Positions 55,357-64,000 of a DNA stretch of 64,000 nt are shown piece by piece. Origin of the DNA: Pleurotus djamor (Eukaryota; Basidiomycota; Agaricomycetes; Agaricales; Pleurotaceae); NCBI GenBank assembly GCA_029747585.1, contig JAPEVF010000191.1, forward strand, positions 1 to 64,000, in the 5' to 3' direction. Position numbers and translations under genes: made by a program. Numbering within the stretch: position 1 is the stretch's first letter; each line of letters opens with the position of its first letter. The notes beneath the pieces were generated by a model. The model was given only the letters and a program-made list of their open reading frames with translations. It made no database searches and had not been told where the DNA came from.

Positions 55357-56246
55357 CTGTGCAGCGAAGTTCGTTCTGATAACCTACACATATGTGTTAG
55401 ATCCATGATTTTCGCCGTTGTATGGGATCCGCATCCTTACCATGTTGTAGTTAGTGGCAAGTCAGTGTCGGAGTTTGATTGAGCCGATGCTCGAGTTCAT
55501 CGCAAACTGTTGGCTCCTATTTGAGCCATCGGGGATATCTCACCGACGTATCCTCTCCACCCAGCTAAGTAAACCTTGTGTATCATCAAGATTGGCACAG
55601 TTGTTGGGGAAATAATCGTGCGTTGTGATACCTACAAAGTAGGACTTGCCGGTGGGGATGAGGGACAGGGGAAATTAAGTAACAAATGCATGGACAGGTA
55701 CTCAGTCATGTCTGTGTTTTTGGTATCAATCAGGATGGACACGGCTGCGAAGAAACTCCTCAGGCTGTTGAGAGACATGAGAGACTCCTAACGGCTGTAA
55801 TCAACATTTAACCCACCATCTAGACAAAGTAGTCGATTTACAATGACGCGACTTCCACCTTCCTAAGTCCTCTACACAATCAGCCAACCGACCAACGGAC
55901 CTGAGAAAAAGCCTGGAAGGAACATCCAACACCAGCATCGCTTCGATCGCGGACTTTATGAATCCACGACACTGATTTACCGAGGTTTGAGGCTAGCGTG
56001 AACTCGAGTTTTGAAGGTTAATCGTCGCCATGGCGGTGGTCACTGACGATGCTGGCAGCAAAGGTGCAAGGCAGAGACGACTGCTAGAGACCAAGTCGTA
56101 ACCAGTAGGTAAGTCGGCTGCCTCGGAGAACAAGAAAGCGTGGCGCAAACGCACCTTACTTACTCTCCCAAATCATGTCAGACCAACGGGCTAGTATAGC
56201 TCTTCGGTAACGCAGACAATCGTGCCCGCGCTGGAGGACCATATTC
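55357..56246. other. intergenic
   Basis: Upstream flank of the F-box gene (possible 5' exon near 55440). The short + frame 55576-55791 is not convincing. Confidence 0.4.
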
Positions 56247-57790
56247 TTAACATGCCAATACTGCTTTCCCGCGTGTGGGAATCAAGGTTTCGGAGGTCCA
56301 CTTTCTGGGAGGGGGACCAGGACGTGGAACGGGCGGTGATGTTTGGAACGCGTTCGAGACGACGAAGATAGCGGCTGGAGTTAAGTGGGAATCAAAGTAA
56401 GTATAAGGGTATGATCTCAGACGGGAAACGCGAGAGGAAAGCCTACCGTTTTGCCATTTCTGTGGGTTCACAGAGTCGCGGCTGGACCAAATGCCGTTTA
56501 AGTGATACCGCATCCAGGCGATCACCGTTCTAAACTATGCGCGATGCGGTAAGCATACGATCTAGAGGAACAGGATGAGACTCACAAAAACCCACAGTAA
56601 TCTCCTCACCTAACCGAACGAATGAACATGGATGTGAAGCCATCGTCTATTCCGTTCACTGCTACTTTGAAATGGATCTGATCACGTTTGGTCCGAGCCG
56701 CGTACCCATTGGGAATGGGGTGGGTGGCGGCTGGGGTGCTCCTTCGCAGGGCTCTCAGATGCATCTCCGAAGATTCACGATCAGACTCGGAGCTATCTGT
56801 TGGATGCAGGTGGTAAGTAAGCTACCTGAGAGGGGATGGAAAGCGGTTGGAGCTCAACTTGGAACGCGTTCGAGACGAAAAAGAAAGCGGCTGGATCTAG
56901 GGCAGGAATTAGAGTAAGTGTACGCCTAGACGAGAAACGAGGGTGGAAAACCTACCGTTCTCTGGGTTCCCAGCGTCGCGCAAGGTCATATCGCGTCTGG
57001 TCCCGATGACGCCGTGAGCCGTACATTGCGTCCCCGACAGTTGAGCATCCAGTGATACTGGAATATACGGGGTGCAGTAAGCCTATCACCTCCTTCGTGA
57101 AGACGTCTAAGAATGAGACTCACCAATCCAAATCATTCCTCCCACCCAACCAAACCAAACCAATGTCTTCAAATCCCACAGTAGCATCTACGTTCCTCCC
57201 ACGATTACACATACTTCACGCGGGTTTCCTGCTTCCTGAACGGCTGTAAAGCCGAAAACTGGGAGGGGATCGTGTTTCGGGCGACAAGGTGGATAACGGC
57301 GGCTCTGATGGGTCGACAGCAGCTCAGAGGTGTCCCAGATGGTATGTACGACTGTGGGTAGACAGTAAGCTACTCTACCTTAACAGGAAAGAAAAGGGAC
57401 ACAGACTCACCATTTCTGATCCCACTCGGTGAACCGTACCTATGAGCTCGAATATCGATTCGACGGCATCGTCACTCATCCCAGCCTTCGGGGAATGTGT
57501 TCGTGATAGCCTAGCAGTGCTTTGCCGCACGTAGGATATTGGAGAAGTCGAGTTTTCGGAGGTTGGCGTTCCGGTGGTATTGGAACAGAGAGACAGCCTG
57601 GAACGCGTTTGAGACTATGAAGATAGTGGGGAGAGCTGTCCAACATATACAGTAAGCCCATTGTAGAGCCCATTGTAGACATTGTAGACAGGTAACCCGG
57701 GGGAAAAACGCACCAGGCTCGATTTCTCATCCGACTGTCGAAACCAACAAAGTCAAAAACCTCGTCTACGACTGAGCAGTTCCTTCCCAT
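56247..57790 (-). repeat. three degenerate tandem units with a shared coding-like core
   Basis: The 17-base core TGGAACGCGTT(C/T)GAGAC recurs at 56344, 56860 and 57599, with similar flanks on both sides (GTAAG-type donors just after it and CCTACCGTT-type blocks). Read on the minus strand, each core encodes AIFVVSNAFQ, AFFFVSNAFQ or TIFIVSNAFQ. The units are about 0.5-0.75 kb apart. They look like an old tandem duplication of a small intron-rich gene; only partial frames remain (for example 56247-56525, 92 codons). Function not recognised. Confidence 0.6.
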
Positions 57791-57953
57791 CTTCTAGGAC
57801 TACTTTCATGGGTAGTCAACGCCGCTGTACCGAGCGTAAGATCTTCTCGAAGTCGTAGTCTCAGAATGTGCTCTGCCAAAGGAGGAGGACGGGGCGATGT
57901 TGGCTGATGGTGTCGGGTGCAATGCGATGCGCTGAAGGAGATATCGCACGGGT

Positions 57954-59935
57954 TCATAGTCTGAGAAGGTTTGCAAGTCGTGTATGCAGTATGTAGGGGA
58001 TGGGTCCTACTGAAGGCGGTTCGTCGTATGAATTTCGCGCACGATGAAGACGGGGTCCATCCAATATCAAAGGTGTGCTACCCTGGCAACACATGAGCGT
58101 GTAATAGCGTGGCATAAACGAAGAGTCGACGTGGATTTCAATGGGATGCGTCGATTTTGATGAGACTGGGGAGGAGCTGCCGGAGCGGGATACGGAGTGA
58201 GCTAAGCAGTGTTGTAAAGGTGAAAACGGACCGCTCGTACCTCTGGTAATAGCTCGTATAGAGTATACAGCCGTGCCCCATCCCCTCAAGCCGTACGCGA
58301 TAGCCATTGAACTCTCCACCTAACCTGAGGCCTGAGTCGTCTCTCTGCGGGAAAATATACCTCGGGTACGCTCGGTACGTTCACCGACCACGATGGGAGA
58401 GAGGTCACTGTTGACGGGTGACACTGAGGACTGGGCCGCCGCTGTGGGGTTTGCCATTGCCTGCGTTGTCGACTTGACGGTGCTGTGGGCTCCAACAGAC
58501 GAGCTTCGAGCCCAATTCGACCCTGCACCTCTTCCTTCATACTCTTCGACCTTCTCCTTTCGTTTCCTCGTCCTGCTTCATCATCCTTATCTTCTCCGTC
58601 ACCTAATCCCCGAAGTTTCTTCTCCATTCCCCCTCCACATCCTTTTCTATCCTCGCCTTCTTCGTCTAGCCACAAGATCCAACTACCCCGGCGGGTCCGT
58701 ACCCTTGACGCTTCAAAACCGGTACCACGACCAGCGGAGAAGGGGAAACGCCTTCGACGATGAAGCCTCTAGCCTTTGGCGCGGGAAGGATTGGGAGTCC
58801 TCCTCAGCGGACGGCTGACTGGGTGGTATAGATGGCGGGAAGCGGCGTTGTGATGGGATAATCCGCGAGGTTCGGGGGGATGGAGGTGGGGAAGGGGAAG
58901 GGGAAAGGTTGACGATGGACTTTTACACGCGGAAGGACAGATATTCGTTTGTCTTCGCGTTCGAGCATTGAAGATCGATGAAGTATCGAATATTGGGATA
59001 GAAAGCCGGTGGGGCCGTCATATGCTTCCTGACTCTGGTGCAGATGCTGGGGAGGAGCTGCCGGCGCGAGGTAGGAGGTGAGCTAAGTGGTGTTGTTGAA
59101 GTGAAAACGGAAGGTTGTACATACCTTTGGGAATATCTGTTGTCTAGTCCTTCAAGCCGTAGGCACTCGCCAATGAACGCGAACCTTCCACCTAAGCATG
59201 AGGTTTAAGTCTTCTCGTTCCGGGGGTATAGGCATCTGGTACGTCCCGGAAATTTCGACTGATGGTTGACATGGCCGTATGGGACGACGGGAGAGAGGTC
59301 ATTGTTGACGCCGCCGTTATTGGGTTTGCTATTGGGTGTCGTCAATTTGGGCCTTCGAGCTCGTTCCGAGCGTACACCTCTTAGTTCGTACGCTTCAACG
59401 TTCTTCGTCTGTTTCTTCACCTGATTTTTCATCATCAGCTTCCGCGTTGTCCAATCCTCCCGTTGTCTTCGTCCATTCACCGTCCCCGGCCTCGTTTCCG
59501 TTACATCCTCGTCTTCTTCGTCTAGCCTCAAGATCCAACTACCCCGGCGGGTCCGTACCTTGACGCTTCAAGACCGGCGCCACGACTACGACGAACCTCC
59601 ACCAACGTGTGAACCATGGTTCAGCGGAGAAAGGGAAACACCTTTTGCAGTGAAGCTTCGAGCCTTTGGTGCGGAAAGGATTGGGGATTCTACTCGGAGG
59701 AATGTTTGGATGGTATAGGTGATGGGAAGAGGCGGTGAGATGGGATAAGCGACGAGGTTCGGGGGGATGGGTGGGGTGGAGGAGGTTGATGATGGATTTC
59801 CGCGTGTAGGAAGCAAGATGTTGATGGGTGTTCGTGTGTGTGCGTTGAGGATTGAGTAAGTATTGAGCATTGTGGAAGAAAGGCGGCGGGGGCATCGCAT
59901 GGTTCTTGAATCTGGCTGGTGCAGATGTGGGGAGT
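57954..59935 (-). repeat. tandem duplication, units of about 0.85-0.88 kb
   Basis: Two full units and the start of a third. AGATCCAACTACCCCGGCGG recurs 854 nt apart (58675 and 59529). GAGGAGCTGCCGG recurs 881 nt apart (58171 and 59052), with a third, weaker match near 59932. The minus strand of each unit carries similar protein-like text (SIPPNLADYPITTPLPAIYTTQ versus PIPPNLVAYPISPPLPITYTIQ). Unit 1 has stops, while unit 2 keeps a 104-codon frame (59900-59586). The gene product is unknown; the units may be copies of a small secreted or Pro-rich protein gene in decay. Confidence 0.65.
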
Positions 59936-61333
59936 CCTTCCTAGTTTCCGACCTGAAACCTCTTCTTCGTCTTCGCCACTACTCCCATCCTGCTTGCGCC
60001 TCCAGCTAGAGTTGGTTCAATGGCTTAACGGTTGAAGCTCAGCTTATCCGGTGTGGTTTGACGTCGGACGAATCGAGTGTTGAAGCAGCGTGATACGAAA
60101 GTGCGACGGGGAGACGAGTGTTGAGGTTGGGAAACGTTGTTGCTTCGAAGGCTAAGTATTCACGCGCTCAACGTCAACGTCAACGTTGATATGTGAGGCA
60201 CCTTAGTCGTGGTCAAATTCGTCACTACAAGCAAGTGAAGAACACTAGTAAGATACGAAGGAAAGAGTGATTAGCAGAAGAGGAGAGGAAGCTGACATAC
60301 CCAAAGAATCAGATATTGATAAGAGTCAATGACGTGACTACAGGCGTGTATCGGGGTCACGGTGTCCGGGAATAGAGTGAGAGGTATACTGGGACCGAGA
60401 AAGAGGTGTTGTTTGCGGGTCGTTCAGCGTGAATGCGTTCGAATAGCGGGAAACAGAGGGAATATGTCGCGGATAGTAATAAACGAAGAATAGCGCTGGT
60501 TGACTTTCTCCAGGGTTTCATTCCGGATGTTCAGTGAGAGGCTCTGGCGTAGGGTTAATCGCGTATCAGATATAATTATCGAGGACTCGGAGAGACGGAG
60601 GGGAGTTCTGATGCGCTGATGCATGATGGCGGTGGTCAAAGTCAAAACCATAGCCAAATCAAGTGGCTGTGCATACGCTTTGTACACCAACCTTTTCGTC
60701 GTTCTCTCCCCTTCGTTCGGTCCTCTCTTTTCCTCCGAGCGTTTGTGCTGGATCCAAATCATTATCAACTTCACCGCTCCAAAGAATCTGAGAGCGCCGT
60801 TGTGCTCTATAGAGTATCCATGAAAGAAGGGCAGGTAACGGATCAATCGATCACCGCCTTCAAGTTATCTTATGAGGACCGCGTAGACCCACAACACACA
60901 TATCCAGTACCCATGAAACAACTCGCGACCGTGTTTTTTCATCGCCAAAGAAGATGGTGATCTGTCCTGGACCTACATCAAGTTCGCTTCCCCAATGCGC
61001 TTCTTGAACGGCTACGATAAAACTTGTTAGTCAACCCGGTCACCTGTTCCTCTCCCCACTGATTCTCTTGCTCTCTAAAGCTCTTAGTGATCACAAAGCC
61101 CATTTCACGAAGTCGAAATGACGGGACGCTAGTCCCCAAATCATACTTGCCTTTACGGACGCTCGCGCCGATTCTGAGGGCGCGTCCCATCACAATGAGC
61201 GCTGTTCACCCACAACTCGTGGTCGGCTACGTCCTCTGCTTTCGAGCGCAAGTTCACACCTACAAAACACCGCTCCAGAGGGTGGAATTGCGGTGCGGTG
61301 AACCAGGTATTTAACCGTTCGTTTTCGTTGACC
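59936..61333. other. intergenic
   Basis: No convincing gene. The minus frame 60424-60846 and + frame 60619-60960 overlap in antisense, and neither has recognised content. The palindrome TCAACGTTGA occurs near 60177. Confidence 0.4.
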
Positions 61334-63448
61334 ATGACACTCATCGTCTCAATGCACTCAGTCGTTCTTGTCTCGCTTGGTGTCGTGGCGGCTGCCTTTC
61401 AGGCTTTGGCCATTCAGCTGCCCCTTTCTCGACGGGCCGTTTCGCGTTCTCCGAATTCTCTATCTACTCGAAGCGTAGATATATCTGGGATTCATCATGC
61501 GGAGGTCCTTTCGAACGAGGATGACATGGTGGTACGATTGCTTTCTTCGCCTACTCCTTCAAACGTTTACAGTACTCTAATACGTCTTCCTACCTCGTCT
61601 AGTACACTGTCAACATCACGCTCGGATCACTAGGTCAGCGTGANTTTTTTCGTTCCCTATTTTCCTTTTTCGTGAGGTTTTAACGTTCCAACCTTTCTTT
61701 GTCACTCTTCAGAAATACCCGTCATTGTCGACACCGGATCTACCGACCTCTGGATCCGCGAACCAACCAGTGGCATATCTCTGGTGAACTCGACATCCGT
61801 CGTTGTGAATATGACATATGCCAAAGGTCAGATCGCTGGACCTATCCAGTTTGCGGAGATGACGCTGGCCGGTATGACTATTCCATCCCAAGGTCAGTTC
61901 GTGCTGTATCCCATATACGTCACCTCGTCCGCTAACTCACGAGGATCTACTTAGCATTCATAAACGCCAATGAAGTATGTCGATTCCCCCCACGGGTTCG
62001 CAGCTCAGTACGAATCACATACTGATCAGTCTCCTCAGGTCGTAGAATTCTCCTCCAGCGACGGCTTGATGGGTCTCGGCTTCGATACCATCCAGGTCTC
62101 ACGAATCCTCCACGCTTTGGACGAAGAATACGGCGCCGCCGAATCCCTCTCCCGCAGCCCAATCGCCAACATCTTCCATCAAAACCCCGCGATCGGCACC
62201 TTCTTCACGCTTCTCCTAGGGCGCGGGAACGATCCAAACGCCGAAGACGACGGTGCCTTCACGATTGGAGAGTACCTCCCTCAGTACAAATCCATCGCGG
62301 ATTCGCCCAAGCTGGAGAATCAAACGCCTATCCACTGGGGTGTTCTCGTCGATGATATTCGGATCGGTAATCGCTCTGTACCGTTGAATTCCTCCGTACC
62401 CTCGGTGCCTACGGGGAAGATGATCAGTGCATTGGATTCTGGCGCTTCGTTTTCGTTTCTCCCGGTCTATCTCGTTGATAGTATCTATAGTGGTATCCCC
62501 GGCGCTGTACGCGTGTCTGAGATTCATCCTGATCTCGAGCTTGGATACCAATGGGTACTTCCATGTGACCACGCCGTTGACGTGGTTCTCACCATCGGGT
62601 ATGTACCTTATAGAATGGTTCTACTTCGGAGTCGTACGCCTTTACTGATTTCTTGCTTTCTAGCGGCGTTGAATTTCCCGTTAACCCGTTGGATCTGACA
62701 AGGGTGCACCAGACTACGATCGGTGAAAATTACACTATCTGCATCAATACGTTCCAAGAACGGGCATTCGGTTCTGGATTCCGTGATTTTGATATTCTCC
62801 TGGGTGATTCTTTCCTGAGGAGCGTGTACGCTGCGTGAGTGTCTTCGTCACCTTTCCCTGTATGAAAAATCAGTCTCATTTGTTATTGTGGAAAGGTTCC
62901 ACTACGGGTCGTCGAATAGCTCCGAAGAAGGCGTTGCTGACGGTCCTTTTGTACAGCTTCTACCGACGACGGATATGGCTAAGGCTCATGAATACTATCC
63001 ATCTGTTCGTGCGGCTCAACTGGACGGGAGGAAGGTTGTCTCACCATCGGAATTGCGCGATACCATCCGTGCGTTGTTGGGACTCGAGTCTGAAGTTGAA
63101 GGTGACGTTGAGGATGAGAAGGACGATGACTCTACAACGGATTCGAGCTCAGCTTCGGCGTCGCCGCCTGTTCGTGGTGTCCTCTCAGCTACGGACGACA
63201 AAGACGAGCGTACGCCTACGTCTGACTTTGTGACCAAGTTCGGACCCGTCGTTGTTGGTCTCCTCGCTGGAAACCTTTTCTTGCTCATCATTATATCGGT
63301 CATCGCAGTGTATCTCTGCGTCTCTCGAAGGGGAAAGGCGCGAGATTCGAGAGTTCTTCCTTTGGAATATCAACCCCTTCGGCTCGGTGGAGGAGGGAAT
63401 GAGAAGCAGCTGCTCGAACCTGTGCATCCCGTGCGTTATGGGGCGTAA
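61334..63448 (+). CDS. membrane-anchored pepsin-type aspartic protease (family A1), seven exons
   Basis: Exons are 61334-61531, 61603-61633, 61713-61892, 61955-61974, 62039-62598, 62664-62834 and 62896-63448, giving 570 aa; all junctions are in frame. A signal peptide covers residues 1-27, followed by a short propeptide. The two catalytic motifs are IVDTGSTDLWI (Asp83) and ALDSGASFSFL (Asp276), with a flap Tyr in NMTYAKG. The fold ends with the family's FDILLGDSFLRSVYAAF. After the catalytic part come an acidic Ser-rich stalk (EVEGDVEDEKDDDSTTDSS), a single membrane helix (about 505-528, VVVGLLAGNLFLLIIISVIAVYLCV) and a basic cytosolic tail. Such proteases act at the plasma membrane or in the secretory/vacuolar route. 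Exon 4 is only 20 nt. The ATG at 61334 is the first with a signal peptide directly behind it. Confidence 0.92.
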
Positions 63449-64000
63449 CTCTTCTCTCTTGACTTCCTTTCCAATTCCTTTTTACGGACTACTTATTTTA
63501 CTTAGGTAGACAGACGNTTTTTCTTTCGTTGATATTTACGGACTTTCGTATGTATTTGTGTGCCTCATTGTGGTTTCTACATATAGCGGATTTGAGCCGT
63601 ACGGTACTGCTCTCTTTTGAGGCGCGTAATCTTGTTGGGACGCAAGTTGAGAGTGATATTTAAAAGGAAGCTTTTCACACCACCGGACTTGTCGTGCAGC
63701 TAGGAAACCGTCAGTAAGATGCTATTCCCTTTCCAGGCCAGCTCAGGGTCGCTGGTTTTTTGATCAGGCACCCTTCTCAGCCGCCTTCACCATCGTCTTG
63801 CGATTACGCATTCACGTTGATCTCTCTCCCCTCCAAGGATTGAAGACTTCTTGGAAACTGGTGTAGCAAACGAGGGTCAACCTTGTCGAGTACTTACACA
63901 TGTCCTCGGCGGTTGCGGAGGTCCTCTCAACACCAAAGTTCCTTCTTCGCATCGTCTCTCTCTCCACTCAGAAAGATAATGCCTCCAACCTCCTTGTGAA
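63449..64000. other. 3' flank, nothing recognised
   Basis: Downstream of the protease gene, with one n base at about 63517. No gene seen before the window ends. Confidence 0.45.

Noticed and set aside
1..64000. CRISPR arrays, rRNA genes, bacterial-type operons or prophage
   Set aside because: None seen. The sequence is eukaryotic nuclear with spliceosomal introns throughout.

Overview
The window is nuclear DNA from a filamentous basidiomycete, most likely an Agaricomycete. Genes are dense on both strands and most are cut by many short GT-AG introns (about 45-75 nt). The gene content also fits: F-box proteins, FunK1-type kinase remnants, a CFEM protein, a GH71 alpha-1,3-glucanase and a basidiomycete-style intron-containing tRNA. 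Scattered single n bases, clustered at 38.2-40.2 kb, mark a draft assembly. All exon structures were worked out by eye from splice motifs and reading-frame continuity.

Layout: 0-5 kb holds a tiny secreted His-rich peptide gene, tRNA-Thr(AGU) and two unrecognised genes. 5-14 kb holds an unrecognised two-exon gene (-), a 1662-aa Ser/Thr-rich coiled-coil protein (+) and a P-loop NTPase resembling fungal RHS/Crinkler-type ATPases (-). 14-21 kb holds an F-box protein, a Rab-type GTPase with a roughly 180-aa insertion and a secreted GH71 glucanase, all on +, then an acidic nuclear-type protein tail-to-tail with the glucanase. 23.8-26.7 kb holds a CFEM GPI-anchored protein (-) and a membrane-anchored N2227/carnosine N-methyltransferase-like protein (+). 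32-34.6 kb holds a 13-exon MFS drug/polyamine:H+ antiporter with a 13-nt exon. 37-40.4 kb holds a small unknown gene and a 10-exon aldo/keto reductase. 40.7-46.7 kb is a 12-exon, 1660-aa YML020W-like alpha/beta-hydrolase with a very long disordered N-terminus. 53.8-55.4 kb is an F-box protein and 61.3-63.4 kb a membrane-anchored pepsin-type aspartic protease.

Between these lie decayed, duplicated stretches. A 1.6-1.8 kb segment is present twice in opposite orientation (29.1-30.9 and 48.5-50.1 kb) and carries the 3' part of a decayed FunK1-like kinase gene. 56.2-59.9 kb is a run of degenerate tandem units of two kinds. These blocks, with long gene-poor gaps (21.2-23.8, 26.7-32.1, 34.6-37.2, 50.1-53.8 kb), give a patchwork of housekeeping genes and accessory, fast-changing DNA.

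No operon-like pathway is evident. The main shared theme is the cell surface and secretory route: Rab GTPase, GH71 wall glucanase, CFEM protein, membrane aspartic protease, His-rich secreted peptide and MFS exporter. The most unusual items are the Rab with its insert between the G4 and G5 motifs, the hydrolase with repeated Trp-rich motifs in its disordered arm, and the very small exons.
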